A stretch of DNA of 64,000 bases from Mycolicibacterium komanii (GTDB taxonomy: Bacteria; Actinomycetota; Actinomycetes; Mycobacteriales; Mycobacteriaceae): contig NZ_CVTA01000022.1 of assembly GCF_001050035.1 (NCBI RefSeq), forward strand, positions 186,001 to 250,000, read 5' to 3'. Both the position numbers and the translations under genes were made by a program. The notes under the pieces are model-generated. The model was not told the origin of the DNA. It made no database searches and worked only from the letters and a program-made list of their open reading frames with translations. Numbering within the stretch: the first letter of the stretch is position 1; each line of letters begins with the position of its first letter. Positions 35,036 to 43,812 of this stretch are shown here, one piece after another.

Positions 35036-35665
35036 ATGGCCGGAGGCACCAAGCGGTTGCCGCGCGCAGTGCGCGAGCAGCAGATGCTCGACGCCGCCGT
35101 GCAGATTTTCTCGGTCAACGGCTATCACGAGACGTCGATGGACGCGATCGCGGCCGAGGCGCAGATCTCCAAACCGATGCTGTACCTGTACTACGGGTCC
35201 AAGGAGGAGCTGTTCGCGGCGTGCCTGGACCGGGAGCTGGCGCGGTTCGTCGACGACGTGCGCAGCCGAATCGATTTCAAGCAGAGCCCGAAAGACCTGC
35301 TGCGCACCGCCGTCCTGGCGTTCCTGAACTACATCGACGCCAACCGGGCGTCGTGGATGGTGCTTTACAGCCAGGCGACCAGCTCGCAGGCGTTCGCCCA
35401 CACGGTGCGCGAGGGCCGCGAGCGCATCATCGACCTGGTCAGTAGGCTACTGCGCTCGGGCACGCGAAATCCCGAGCCGGACACGGACTTCGACATGATG
35501 GCCGTTGCTCTGGTCGGCGCCGGTGAGGCGGTGGCGTCTCGGGTCAGCACGGGCGACGCCGGTGTGGACGAGGCGGCCGAATTGATGATCAACCTGTTCT
35601 GGCGCGGCCTGAAGGGCACACCGTCCGACCACCCCATCGAAACTGCGGTGAGATCGCCGAACTAG
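35036..35665 (+). CDS. TetR-family regulator (Rv0238-like)
   Basis: 209 residues (Rv0238 has 204). The TetR HTH spans about residues 14-60: V-N-G-Y-H-E-T-S-M-D-A-I-A, then S-K-P-M-L-Y-L-Y-Y-G-S-K-E-E-L-F. The rest is an all-helical ligand domain of the kind seen in regulators of fatty acid or xenobiotic genes. ATG at 35036. The position after lpqI matches Rv0237-Rv0238. In M. tuberculosis a VapBC pair and htdX follow; here a pseudogene and a lipoprotein gene fill the space. It is the nearest TetR to the fabG4-fadA2-fadE5 palindromes and so a candidate for them, which is unproven. Confidence 0.88.
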   Translation: MAGGTKRLPRAVREQQMLDAAVQIFSVNGYHETSMDAIAAEAQISKPMLYLYYGSKEELFAACLDRELARFVDDVRSRIDFKQSPKDLLRTAVLAFLNYIDANRASWMVLYSQATSSQAFAHTVREGRERIIDLVSRLLRSGTRNPEPDTDFDMMAVALVGAGEAVASRVSTGDAGVDEAAELMINLFWRGLKGTPSDHPIETAVRSPN

Positions 35666-35721
35666 CGGGGTGCGGAACGGCGTGTCGACCATCGAGTACT
35701 CGACTGTCGAGCTTTACACCT

Positions 35722-36081
35722 CTACTGGGTAGCTTCGCTCTCCCGCGGTTGCGGCGCCGGCTCATCGGAGCGCTGCTTGCGTCCCATACTTTCGGCCTTC
35801 AAGAAAATCAGGCCAAGGGGCGTTACAACGACAAGTAACAAGTAAGAAGAGACATACTCCAGCGCCTACGAACCAGCCGTCGCTGTTGGCATGGACGGCG
35901 GTCTCGTAGCAATCCCCGCTGGCTTGGATTGATGATCCGGTGGCGAAGAGTGCGAGGCGAACTATGACGAGGACTACGGCCCAGATGGTGACAATCAGGA
36001 TGGATCGTTGACGCACGATCGCCAATACGTATGCGAGTTGGCCCTTCTCGCGATCAGCGGCACCTCGTCGAGCTTCTTCAC
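35722..36081 (-). pseudogene. two-helix membrane protein broken by two compensating frameshifts
   Basis: Reading from GTG at 36081 gives K-K-L-D-E-V-P-L-I, then the sense continues in another phase after a one-base loss near 36052: E-K-G-Q-L-A-Y-V-L-A-I-V-R-Q and a membrane helix (I-L-I-V-T-I-W-A-V-V-L-V). After W-F-V at about 35867 an extra base returns it to the first phase, with A-L-E-Y-V-S-S-Y-L-L-L-V and T-P-L-G-L-I-F-L-K-A-E, ending at TAG 35722. The total is 120 codons, so the shifts cancel. The middle is also open alone as an 87-codon frame (35762-36025), but with a nonsense-like tail. The family is unknown. Either the gene has decayed or the assembly has two errors. Confidence 0.6.
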
Positions 36082-36216
36082 TTCGAGACTGGTGGCCCTT
36101 CCAAGAGCATCGGGTGGCACCCCGGCCAGCAGTGCCTCGCCAGGGCCCACGCGCGGCCGCCTACGCCCCGCTAGGCCAAACCTGGCTCAAGGTAGGTTGC
36201 AGCTGGCGAACTAGGG

Positions 36217-36873
36217 ATGGACGGACTTTTGCGACGGATTCTGGTGACTCTCGCGCTGATCTTGCTGGTAGCAGGTTGCGACAGCGGCGCGAACGATTCG
36301 AGTCCAACGACGACCGCTTTGACGGGCACCGCCGCCCCACCTGCCGCCCCCGCTCGACGAATCCTGTCCGAGGTCGAGCTCACCGAGGCGCTCCTCGGCG
36401 TGCAGGACCTTCCTGCCGGGTACAGCCAGGACCCACCGTCAGACAAACCGGCCGAGAAGACGTTCTGCGACTACAAGCCGGCGTTCCATGAGGAGACTCA
36501 CGTGGAGCGGAACTTTACGAAGGGCGGTGGCCTATCCGCTGAATTTCTGAAAGTCGGGTTGCGTCAGTACGCCGACGCCGACCAGGCCAGAGCGTCGTTC
36601 AAGTCCCTTACAGACGCCCTCGCAACCTGCACCGGCGAGATGTACAACGGGTCCGAAATGACCTATGCGCCAATGTCCGCGCCCAAGGTCGGTGACGGGT
36701 CAGTCGGAGTCAAGATCACTGCCGATGGCACGGCTCTGCTTTCGTTCTTCGCGATCGATGGGCCTGTCCTCATCAACACCGGCGGTGGCGGGTTGATGAA
36801 TGCGAACGCCGACGAGGTGATCAACCTCTTCAAGGCCCAGGTCACCAAGTACGAAACCTCCGCCGGGTCATAG
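36217..36873 (+). CDS. secreted lipoprotein, PknH-sensor-like fold possible
   Basis: 218 residues. The signal peptide ends in the lipobox L-V-A-G-C with Cys21, then a Ser/Thr/Ala/Pro linker to residue about 48. The domain begins L-T-E-A-L-L-G-V-Q-D-L-P-A-G-Y, a pattern common in mycobacterial sensor-domain lipoproteins related to the PknH extracellular domain. Two Cys residues (near 84 and 138) could form a disulfide. It sits alone between a pseudogene and the end of htdX, in a spot that differs from M. tuberculosis. Base composition looks slightly less GC-rich than its neighbours, which may mean transfer. Ligand unknown. Confidence 0.78.
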   Translation: MDGLLRRILVTLALILLVAGCDSGANDSSPTTTALTGTAAPPAAPARRILSEVELTEALLGVQDLPAGYSQDPPSDKPAEKTFCDYKPAFHEETHVERNFTKGGGLSAEFLKVGLRQYADADQARASFKSLTDALATCTGEMYNGSEMTYAPMSAPKVGDGSVGVKITADGTALLSFFAIDGPVLINTGGGGLMNANADEVINLFKAQVTKYETSAGS

Positions 36874-37033
36874 CCAGCCGCTGATCCGTAGTTTCGATCG
36901 TCGTTGCCGGACTACCCGGCCTCAAATAGCGACCCGCACAACCTCCCAGCGTCCACGCTGACGCATGAGTGTCTGTCTGGGGTACACCTGACTTTGACAT
37001 CACGAAACGTGAAATGTTGCAGCTCCTCGGTGC

Positions 37034-37876
37034 TTACAGCGAGCGGACCGTTCCGAACAGATGCGGCTCGCGCTTCTTCATGTCGCGCAACGTCAGATCC
37101 CAACCGTCCGACACCCGATCGACGTACAGGCCCGCGTTCGCGGGCAGCACCACCGGCTTGGCGAACTTGACCGAATACTTCACCGCGTCCGGCAACTGAC
37201 CCTCGATGTTCGCCAGAACCGCTGCCGCGCTGAACATTCCGTGCGCGATGACGGTCGGGAACCCGAACAGCTTGGCCGCGATCGCATTGGTGTGGATCGG
37301 GTTGTGGTCGCCGCCCACCGACGCGTAGTGCCGGATCTGTCCCGGGGTGATGCGGAGCATCGCGTTCGGCGGACCGAGTTTCGGCGGCTTCTGCGGCGGC
37401 GGTTTCGGCTCGTCGGACAGGCTCGTACGCTGCTGGTGCAGGAACGTGGTGATCTGATGCCACGCCTGCTCGTTGCCGACGCTGACGTCGGTGACGATGT
37501 CGACCAGCAGGCCCCGGCGGTGCTCGCGCAGATTCTCCGCGTGCACCTTGACCGAGACCGAGTCGGTCACCGCGATCGGGCGGTACTGGGTGATGTGGTT
37601 CTCGATGTGCACCGAACCCATTGCCGCGAACGGGAAGTCGAAGCCGGTGACCAACGACATCAGCGTCGGGAAGGTGAGCGCGAACGGATACGTCAGCGGG
37701 ACGGTGTCGCCGAACTGCAATCCCGTCACCGCGGCATAGGCCGCCACGTTCTCCGCATCGATGCTCAGGTCCTCGACCGTCAGCGTGCGGTCGGGCAGCG
37801 ACTCGCCGCGCGGCACGAACGGCAGGGCGCCCGCCGCCGCGCGCGCCAGGTTCACCAGCCCGGACGGTTGACTCAT
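37034..37876 (-). CDS. htdX: (R)-specific enoyl/3-hydroxyacyl-thioester dehydratase HtdX
   Basis: 280 residues, as for Rv0241c (HtdX). A double hot-dog MaoC-type protein. The hydratase-2 motif D-x4-H is in the second half (G-G-D-H-N-P-I-H with Asp190 and His195), followed by P-T-V-I-A-H-G-M-F-S. The first half is degenerate, as usual for the family. It interconverts 3-hydroxyacyl and 2-enoyl thioesters; the M. tuberculosis enzyme has been linked to fatty acid and mycolate metabolism. ATG at 37876 lies one base past the stop of fabG4 on the same strand, so the two are coupled. No gene was seen in the 160 bases beyond its 3' end. Confidence 0.9.
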   Translation of the reverse strand: MSQPSGLVNLARAAAGALPFVPRGESLPDRTLTVEDLSIDAENVAAYAAVTGLQFGDTVPLTYPFALTFPTLMSLVTGFDFPFAAMGSVHIENHITQYRPIAVTDSVSVKVHAENLREHRRGLLVDIVTDVSVGNEQAWHQITTFLHQQRTSLSDEPKPPPQKPPKLGPPNAMLRITPGQIRHYASVGGDHNPIHTNAIAAKLFGFPTVIAHGMFSAAAVLANIEGQLPDAVKYSVKFAKPVVLPANAGLYVDRVSDGWDLTLRDMKKREPHLFGTVRSL

Positions 37877-37877
37877 G

Positions 37878-39230
37878 TCACGCCCCCAGCCACGCCTGGC
37901 CGCACACCCGCACCGTGTTTCCGGTGACGGCGTTCGACGCCGGGCTGGCGAAGTAGGCGATGGTCTCGGCGACGTCGACTGGCTGCCCGCCCTGGTACAG
38001 CGAATTGAGCCGGCGGCCTACCTCGCGGGTGGCCAGCGGAATCGCCTCGGTCATCTTGGTCTCGATGAAGCCCGGCGCCACCGCGTTGACCGTCACGCCC
38101 TTGCCGGCGTAGGCCTGCGACAGGCTGTCGGTCAACCCGATCATGCCCGCTTTGGTCGCCGCGTAGTTCGTCTGACCGCGGTTGCCCGCGATGCCGGCCA
38201 TCGACGACAGTCCGACCACCCGGCCGCCCTCGCCGATCACGCCGTTGTTCACCAGACCCTCCGCAAGGGCAAGCGGCGCAAGGAGATTCACCGCGATGAC
38301 GGAATCCCAGCGACCCTCGTCCATGTTGGCGAGCAGCTTGTCGCGGGTGATGCCCGCGTTGTTGACCAGGATGTCGGCGTGCCCGTCGTACACCTCGCGC
38401 AGGTGTTCGGTGATCTTGTCGACCGCGTCCTCGGCCGTCACGTCGAGCGTCAGCGCCGTCCCGCCGACCTTCGACGCCGTCTGCCCCAGCGCCTCGGCCG
38501 CCTGCTCGACGTCGATGCACACGACCTTCGCGCCGTCGCGAGAGAACACCTCAGCGATCGTCGCTCCGATGCCGCGCGCGGCGCCGGTGACGATCGCGAC
38601 CTTGCCGTCCAGCGGACGGTCCCAGTCCGCAGGCGGGGCCGCGTCGTCGGGGCCGATCCGGAACACCTGGCCGTCGACGTAGGCCGACTTGCCTGAAAGC
38701 AGGAACCGCATCGTCGACTCCAGGCCCGTCGCGGCCGGCTTCGCCTCCGGCGACACGTACACCAGGTTCACGGTCGCGCCCCGGCGCATCTCCTTGGCCA
38801 GCGAGCGGGTGAACCCCTCGAGCGCGCGCTGCGCGATGCGCTCGTGCTCGCTGCCCGCCAGCTCGGGGGTGGTCCCGATGACGACGACGCGACCGGACGC
38901 CCCGAGGTTGCGCAGCAGCGGGGTGAAGAACGTGTAGAGGCCCTTCAGCCCGGTCGGCTCGGTGATGCCGGTGGCGTCGTAGACGAGCCCGCCGAACGAG
39001 TCGGCCCAGCGACCGCCGAGGTTGTCGGAGACGACGTCGTAGTCCTCGGCGAGCGCGGTGCGCAACGGCTCGACGAGCCGGCCCTCACCGCCGATAAGCA
39101 ACGTGCCCGACAGCGGCGGCTCGCCGGGCTTGTAGCGGCGCAGCGTCTCGGGCTGGGGGATGCCGAGTTGCTTGGCGAGGAACGACCCCGGCGCCGAGTG
39201 GACGATTTGCGAGTACAGATCGGAAGCCAT
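37878..39230 (-). CDS. fabG4: 3-oxoacyl-thioester reductase FabG4 (HMw-FabG)
   Basis: 450 residues, the high-molecular-weight FabG type (Rv0242c, 454). An N-terminal flavodoxin-like half (about 1-205) is followed by a complete SDR half: T-G-A-A-R-G-I-G for the NADH turn, a Ser in L-S-S-M-A-G, and Tyr356 and Lys360 in N-Y-A-A-T-K. It reduces 3-oxoacyl-CoA, or the reverse, with NAD(H). It begins an operon with htdX. The start lies eight bases from a perfect 16-base palindrome shared with the divergent fadA2 promoter, so both directions are probably under one repressor. HtdX, FabG4, FadA2 and FadE5 together make a full beta-oxidation cycle. Confidence 0.92.
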   Translation of the reverse strand: MASDLYSQIVHSAPGSFLAKQLGIPQPETLRRYKPGEPPLSGTLLIGGEGRLVEPLRTALAEDYDVVSDNLGGRWADSFGGLVYDATGITEPTGLKGLYTFFTPLLRNLGASGRVVVIGTTPELAGSEHERIAQRALEGFTRSLAKEMRRGATVNLVYVSPEAKPAATGLESTMRFLLSGKSAYVDGQVFRIGPDDAAPPADWDRPLDGKVAIVTGAARGIGATIAEVFSRDGAKVVCIDVEQAAEALGQTASKVGGTALTLDVTAEDAVDKITEHLREVYDGHADILVNNAGITRDKLLANMDEGRWDSVIAVNLLAPLALAEGLVNNGVIGEGGRVVGLSSMAGIAGNRGQTNYAATKAGMIGLTDSLSQAYAGKGVTVNAVAPGFIETKMTEAIPLATREVGRRLNSLYQGGQPVDVAETIAYFASPASNAVTGNTVRVCGQAWLGA

Positions 39231-39238
39231 GGGACGAA

Positions 39239-39254
39239 CTTACTCCAGAGTAAG
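39239..39254. promoter_or_regulatory. palindromic operator in the fabG4-fadA2 divergent promoter
   Basis: CTTACTC-CA-GAGTAAG is a perfect inverted repeat with seven-base arms, placed eight bases before fabG4 and 22 before fadA2. The core TTACT-N4-AGTAA recurs, as TTACC-N4-AGTAA, before fadE5. A site this near both starts would block both promoters when bound. The bound protein, probably TetR-type, is not identified. Confidence 0.62.
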
Positions 39255-39275
39255 AAGGGTGGGTACTATGGGTGC

Positions 39276-40574
39276 ATGCCTAGTGATACCCGCCGACGCG
39301 TCGCCATTCTCGGTGGCAATAGAATTCCTTTCGCCCGCTCCGATGGCGCGTACGCCAGTGCCTCCAACCAGGACATGTTCACCGCCGCGCTGGGCGGCCT
39401 GATCGAACGCTTCAACCTCGAGGACGAGACCCTCGGCGCGGTCATCGGCGGGGCCGTGCTCAAGCACAGCCGCGACTTCAACCTGATCCGCGAATGCGTG
39501 CTCGGCAGCGCGCTGTCGTCGTACACGCCGGCGTTCGACATCCAGCAGGCCTGCGGCACCGGGCTGCAGGCGACCATCAGCGCGGCCGACGGCATCGCCT
39601 CGGGACGATACGAGGTGGCCGCGGCCGGCGGCGTGGACACCGCGTCGGACGCGCCAATCGCGCTCGGTGACGATCTTCGCCGCACGCTGCTGGGGCTGCG
39701 CCGCGCGAAGTCGAACGTCGACCGGCTCAAGCTCGTCGGCAAGTTGCCTGCCTCGCTGGGCATCCAGATCCCGGTCAACAGCGAGCCCCGCACCGGCATG
39801 TCGATGGGTGAGCACGCCGCCGTCACCGCCAAGGAGATGGGCATCAAGCGCGTCGACCAGGACGAGCTGGCCGCCGCCAGCCACCGCAACATGACCGCCG
39901 CCTACGACCGCGGATTCTTCGACGACCTCGTCACGCCGTTCCTCGGCCTGTACCGCGACAACAACCTGCGGCCCGATTCGTCGGCCGAGAAGCTGGCCAA
40001 GCTCAAGCCCGTGTTCGGGGTCCGCAACGGCGACGCGACCATGACCGCGGGCAACTCCACCCCGCTGACCGACGGCGCCTCGGTGGCGCTGCTCGCCAGC
40101 GAGAAGTGGGCCGAGCAGCACTCGATCGAGCCGATGGCGTACTTCGTCGACTCGCAGACCGCGGCGGTGGACTACGTCAACGGCCGCGACGGCCTGCTGA
40201 TGGCCGGCACGTACGCGGTGCCGCCGCTGCTGGCCCGCAACGGGCTGACCCTGCAGGATTTCGACTTCTACGAGATCCACGAGGCGTTCGCCTCCGTGGT
40301 GCTCGCGGTGCTGCAGGCCTGGGAGTCCGAGGAGTACTGCAAGGAGCGCCTCGGCCTGGACGCGGCGCTCGGCTCCATCGACCGGTCGAAGCTGAACGTC
40401 AACGGGTCCTCGCTCGCGGCAGGGCATCCGTTCGCCGCGACCGGTGGGCGCATCGTCGCGCAGCTCGCCAAGCAGCTCGCCGAGAAGAAGAAGGAAACCG
40501 GCAAGCCGGTGCGCGGCCTGATCTCGATCTGCGCAGCCGGCGGCCAGGGCGTGACCGCGATTCTCGAGGCCTGA
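39276..40574 (+). CDS. fadA2: acetyl-CoA acetyltransferase/thiolase FadA2
   Basis: 432 residues (Rv0243, about 440). Thiolase motifs are complete: the acyl-binding Cys93 in Q-Q-A-C-G-T-G, His335 in Y-E-I-H-E-A-F, His384 in A-G-H-P-F-A-A-T-G and the second Cys419 in S-I-C-A-A-G-G-Q-G. It cleaves 3-oxoacyl-CoA in the last step of beta-oxidation, or works in reverse. ATG at 39276; the frame extends far upstream antisense to fabG4, which is rejected. It is divergent from fabG4-htdX and ends before a long perfect hairpin at 40651. The conserved neighbourhood Rv0241c-Rv0244c supports the name. Confidence 0.92.
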   Translation: MPSDTRRRVAILGGNRIPFARSDGAYASASNQDMFTAALGGLIERFNLEDETLGAVIGGAVLKHSRDFNLIRECVLGSALSSYTPAFDIQQACGTGLQATISAADGIASGRYEVAAAGGVDTASDAPIALGDDLRRTLLGLRRAKSNVDRLKLVGKLPASLGIQIPVNSEPRTGMSMGEHAAVTAKEMGIKRVDQDELAAASHRNMTAAYDRGFFDDLVTPFLGLYRDNNLRPDSSAEKLAKLKPVFGVRNGDATMTAGNSTPLTDGASVALLASEKWAEQHSIEPMAYFVDSQTAAVDYVNGRDGLLMAGTYAVPPLLARNGLTLQDFDFYEIHEAFASVVLAVLQAWESEEYCKERLGLDAALGSIDRSKLNVNGSSLAAGHPFAATGGRIVAQLAKQLAEKKKETGKPVRGLISICAAGGQGVTAILEA

Positions 40575-40650
40575 GCGCTGCACAAACCCGCGCGAAAATA
40601 TTTTTCCCGCGGTTGTAACGCCCCCCGAAACGGTGCCGATACATGGGATA

Positions 40651-40696
40651 GCTCCGTACTGCCGTCTGACCCCCCGACCCGACGGCAGTACGGGGC
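40651..40696. terminator. strong hairpin after fadA2
   Basis: A 16-base-pair stem with one G-U pair (arms 40651-40666 and 40681-40696; the core CCGTACTGCCGTC pairs perfectly) and a 14-base loop. It stands between the stop of fadA2 and the LLM oxidoreductase gene. The right arm is not followed by a T-run, as often in mycobacterial intrinsic terminators, so it could also be an RNA-processing or stability element. Confidence 0.65.
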
Positions 40697-40729
40697 ACTT
40701 ATCTTTCGGGCCCGTGCTTCGATGGTGGG

Positions 40730-41656
40730 ATGCAGACCAGCGTCGCTCTCACCGGACTTCTCGATGACGGACGTTCTCCGCTCGACGCCACCCTGGAGAA
40801 GCTGAGGTCGTTACGCGACGACGGGTTCCGCCGGGTGTGGATGGCGCAGCTGCCCTACGATCCCGACCTGCTGACGCTCCTTGCCGTCGCGTTCCGCGAG
40901 ATCGACACCATCGAGGTGGCCTCGGGCGTGATTCCGATCCAGGTCCAGCACCCCACGCAATTGGCCCAGCGGGCGCTGACGCTCAACGCCATCGCCGGCG
41001 GCCGCTTCACGCTGGGAATCGGGTTGAGCCATCGCATGGTGACCGAAGGGGTGTGGGGCATGTCGTACGACAAGCCGGTGCGGCAGATGCGCGAGTACCT
41101 CGACGCGCTGATGCCCCTGCTGAACGGCGAGCCCGCGGACGCTTCCGGCGAGTTCTGGACGACGCGGGGTTCGTTGAAGGTGCCCGGCGCACCGCGGCCG
41201 GACGTCTACCTCGCGGCGCTCGGACCGCAGATGCTTCGCCTGGCCGGTCGGCGCAGCGCGGGGACGATGACGTGGATGACGGGTCCCCAGACCCTGGCCA
41301 ACCACGTCGTCCCGACCTTGCGCGAGGCCGCCGTGGAGGCGGGCCGTGACGAGGGGTCGGTACGTGTCGTGGCCTCGCTGCCGATCAGCGTCACCGACGA
41401 CGTCGACGGCGCCAGGGCGAAGGCCGCGGAGGAGTTTACGATCTACGGCCAGCTGCCGTCGTATCGGGCCATGCTCGACCGCGAGGGCTTCGCGGGGCCG
41501 GCGGACGCGGCGATCATCGGCGACGAGGAAACGGTGTCGCAGCGCCTCGACGAGTTGGGCGCGTCCGGCGTCGACGAGTTCGTCGCCAGCGTCTTCGACG
41601 CCGACCCGGAGGCCCGTGCGCGTACCCGCGCGCTGCTGCGTTCCAAGGACGCCTGA
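40730..41656 (+). CDS. LLM-class F420-dependent oxidoreductase
   Basis: 308 residues with a luciferase-like TIM barrel. Features are the N-terminal beta strand V-A-L-T-G-L-L-D, A-S-G-V-I-P-I-Q for the cofactor region, F-T-L-G-I-G-L-S-H and the late A-L-G-P-Q-M-L-R-L. The size and lack of a long insertion fit the F420-dependent single-domain branch, abundant in mycobacteria. ATG at 40730. It lies between the hairpin after fadA2 and the F6-like RNA; as I remember, M. tuberculosis has no gene here, so it is a lineage-specific insertion or a loss there. Substrate unknown. Confidence 0.85.
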   Translation: MQTSVALTGLLDDGRSPLDATLEKLRSLRDDGFRRVWMAQLPYDPDLLTLLAVAFREIDTIEVASGVIPIQVQHPTQLAQRALTLNAIAGGRFTLGIGLSHRMVTEGVWGMSYDKPVRQMREYLDALMPLLNGEPADASGEFWTTRGSLKVPGAPRPDVYLAALGPQMLRLAGRRSAGTMTWMTGPQTLANHVVPTLREAAVEAGRDEGSVRVVASLPISVTDDVDGARAKAAEEFTIYGQLPSYRAMLDREGFAGPADAAIIGDEETVSQRLDELGASGVDEFVASVFDADPEARARTRALLRSKDA

Positions 41657-41705
41657 ACGCCTGAAATTCGCTCTGGTGTGATCCGCGTCACCGGCGTACG
41701 ATCGG

Positions 41706-41815
41706 TCGCACGACGGGTTCGGGAGTGACAATTCCGAAGAGTCGGCAAGGGTTGAAAGCCGACCGCGCGAGACTGATGTGACGCACCTGGTGTCCTCCCG
41801 AACCCGCCCTTTTTT
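41706..41815 (+). ncRNA. F6-like small RNA (SigF-dependent sRNA, SfdS)
   Basis: About 105-110 bases with their own fold. An outer 12-base perfect stem pairs 41714-41725 (CGGGTTCGGGAG) with 41795-41806, and an inner hairpin pairs GTCGGC (41741-41746) with GCCGAC (41758-41763). A run of six T ends the element at 41810-41815, an intrinsic terminator on this strand. No ribosome site or sensible ORF is seen. In M. tuberculosis the SigF-dependent sRNA F6 (about 100 nt, processed to about 58) lies between fadA2 and fadE5, exactly the region here. The match is by position, length and fold; the 5' end is approximate because I could not fix the promoter. Confidence 0.75.
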
Positions 41816-41831
41816 GTCTGAACGCGGAACC

Positions 41832-41866
41832 AAAAACGCCCCCGGGAAGAGACCGGGGGCGGTTTT
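41832..41866. terminator. bidirectional intrinsic terminator
   Basis: The stem CGCCCCCGG / CCGGGGGCG (41837-41845 with 41853-41861) has a seven-base loop. It is flanked by five A on the left and four T on the right, so it works in both directions. It closes the fadE5 transcript, whose stop is 20 bases to the right, and backs up the terminator of the small RNA. Confidence 0.85.
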
Positions 41867-41885
41867 GGTGCGAAGCGGCAGAAGG

Positions 41886-43721
41886 CTAGAAGGCCGCCTC
41901 GTCGAGTTCCATCACCTCGTTGTCGAGGTTTTCGATGATCTGGCGCGTGCTGGTGAGCATCGGCAGGAAGTTCTTCGCGAAGAACGACGCCACCGCGACC
42001 TTGCCCTCGTAGAAGGCGCGGTCGTCACCGCTGACACCCGCATCGAGCTTGTCGATGGCCACCGCGGCGTGCTGCTGCAGCAGCCAGCCGATGGCCAGAT
42101 CGCCGACGCTCATCAGGAAGCGCACCGAGCCCAGGCCGACCTTGTACAGCTCGGCCGGGTTCTCCTGCGCCGCCATCAGATAGCCGGTGAGTGACGCGGC
42201 CATGGCCTGGACGTCCTCCAGCGCGGTGGCCAGAAGCGCACGCTCGGCCTTCAGCCGGCCGTTGCCCGACTCGTTCTTGACGAACTGCTCGATCTGCCCG
42301 GCCACGTGAGCCAGCGCCACACCCTTGTCGCGGACGATCTTGCGGAAGAAGAAGTCCTGCGCCTGGATGGCGGTGGTGCCCTCGTAGAGCGAGTCGATCT
42401 TGGCATCGCGGATGTACTGCTCGATCGGATAGTCCTGCAGGAAGCCCGAACCACCGAAGGTCTGCAGGCTCTCGGTGAGCTTGGCGTACGCCTGCTCGGA
42501 GCCGACTCCCTTGACGATGGGCAGCATCAGGTCGTTGACCCGCGCGGCCAGCTCGGCGTCCACACCGTGCACGGCCTTGGCCACCGGGGCGTCCTGGTAG
42601 GTCGCCGTGTAGAGGTACAGCGCACGCAAACCCTCGGCGTACGCCTTCTGGGTCATCAGCGAACGACGCACGTCGGGGTGGTGCGTGATGGTGACGCGCG
42701 GAGCCGTCTTGTCGGTCATCTGCGTCATGTCGGCGCCCTGCACACGCTCCTTGGCGTACTCGAGCGCGTTCAGGTAACCGGTCGACAGTGTGGCGATCGC
42801 CTTGGTGCCCACCATCATTCGGGCCTGCTCGATGACGTCGAACATCTGCGCGATGCCGTCGTGCACCTCGCCGACGAGCCAACCGACGGCGGGGGTGCCG
42901 TGCTGACCAAGGGACAGCTCACAAGTGGCCGAGACCTTCAGGCCCATCTTGTGCTCGACGTTGGTGACGAAGACACCATTGCGCTCGCCGATCTCACCGG
43001 TCGCGGGATCGAAGTGGAATTTCGGCACGAAGAACAGCGACAGCCCCTTGGTGCCCGGGCCGGCGCCCTCGGGGCGGGCCAGCACCAGGTGCATGATGTT
43101 CTCAAACAGGTCGTCGGAGTCGCCCGACGTGATGAAGCGCTTGACGCCGTCGATGTGCCAGGTTCCGTCGGGCTGCTGCACAGCCTTGGTGCGGCCGGCG
43201 CCGACGTCGGAGCCCGCATCGGGCTCGGTCAGCACCATGGTGGCGCCCCAGTTGCGCTCGGCGGCAAGCGCGGCCCACTTCTTCTGCTCGTCGGTGCCGT
43301 TCTTGTAGAAGATCTCGGCCATGCCGGCGCCCATGGCGTACATGTAGGCCGCCGGGTTAGCGCCGAGGATGTGCTCAATTAGCGCCCACTGCAGCGCGCG
43401 GGGCATAGGCATACCGCCGAGCTCCTCGGCGAGGCCGACCTTGTCCCAGCCACCCTCGAGCAGCGCGCGCATCGACTTCTTGAACGAGTCGGGGAGCGTC
43501 ACCGCGTGGGTGTTGGGGTCGAACGTCGGCGGGTTGCGGTCCGCATCGGCGAACGACTCGGCGATCGGGCCCTCAGCCAACCGGGCGATCTCGCCGAGCA
43601 TCTCGCGGGCGGTATCGACGTCGAGATCGGCGTAGTCGCCTTCGCCAAGCGCCTTGTCGACGCCGAAGACCTCGAACAGGTTGAATACCTGGTCACGAAC
43701 GTTGCTCTTATAGTGGCTCAC
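41886..43721 (-). CDS. fadE5: broad-range acyl-CoA dehydrogenase FadE5
   Basis: 611 residues, the length of MSMEG_0406/Rv0244c FadE5. Motifs: [16 protein letters not shown] for the flavin/substrate loop, the loop [12 protein letters not shown] and the catalytic base Glu447 in L-Y-E-G-T-T-A-I-Q, the same number as in the characterised enzyme. A long helical C-terminal domain is typical. It catalyses the first oxidation of beta-oxidation for many chain lengths. GTG at 43721 with GAGGAGG just upstream decides the start. Two TTACC-N4-AGTAA-like sites lie 50-90 bases upstream. The last codons run into a terminator shared with the F6-like RNA. A close paralogue lies at 14056. Confidence 0.95.
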   Translation of the reverse strand: MSHYKSNVRDQVFNLFEVFGVDKALGEGDYADLDVDTAREMLGEIARLAEGPIAESFADADRNPPTFDPNTHAVTLPDSFKKSMRALLEGGWDKVGLAEELGGMPMPRALQWALIEHILGANPAAYMYAMGAGMAEIFYKNGTDEQKKWAALAAERNWGATMVLTEPDAGSDVGAGRTKAVQQPDGTWHIDGVKRFITSGDSDDLFENIMHLVLARPEGAGPGTKGLSLFFVPKFHFDPATGEIGERNGVFVTNVEHKMGLKVSATCELSLGQHGTPAVGWLVGEVHDGIAQMFDVIEQARMMVGTKAIATLSTGYLNALEYAKERVQGADMTQMTDKTAPRVTITHHPDVRRSLMTQKAYAEGLRALYLYTATYQDAPVAKAVHGVDAELAARVNDLMLPIVKGVGSEQAYAKLTESLQTFGGSGFLQDYPIEQYIRDAKIDSLYEGTTAIQAQDFFFRKIVRDKGVALAHVAGQIEQFVKNESGNGRLKAERALLATALEDVQAMAASLTGYLMAAQENPAELYKVGLGSVRFLMSVGDLAIGWLLQQHAAVAIDKLDAGVSGDDRAFYEGKVAVASFFAKNFLPMLTSTRQIIENLDNEVMELDEAAF

Positions 43722-43770
43722 AGTTCCTCCTCGGTGAGACTGCCACTTGTGGTTGGGTACTTTTTGCTTA

Positions 43771-43812
43771 AGTTACCCACCAGTAACTGGCCCGAACTAT
43801 ACCCATCAGTAA
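43771..43812. promoter_or_regulatory. two operator-like repeats before fadE5
   Basis: AGTTAC-N6-GTAACT (43771-43788) is a perfect inverted repeat. A second, weaker copy ATACCCATCAGTAA (43799-43812) agrees with TTACCCACCAGTAA at 12 of 14 positions, 26 bases further. The core TTACY-N4-AGTAA equals that of the fabG4-fadA2 palindrome, which suggests one regulator for the whole beta-oxidation group. Confidence 0.6.

Noticed and set aside
35690..35716. Palindrome CGAGTACTCG between TCGAC and GTCGA, as a terminator after tetR
   Set aside because: Short, imperfect outer arms and no T-run; not strong enough to list.
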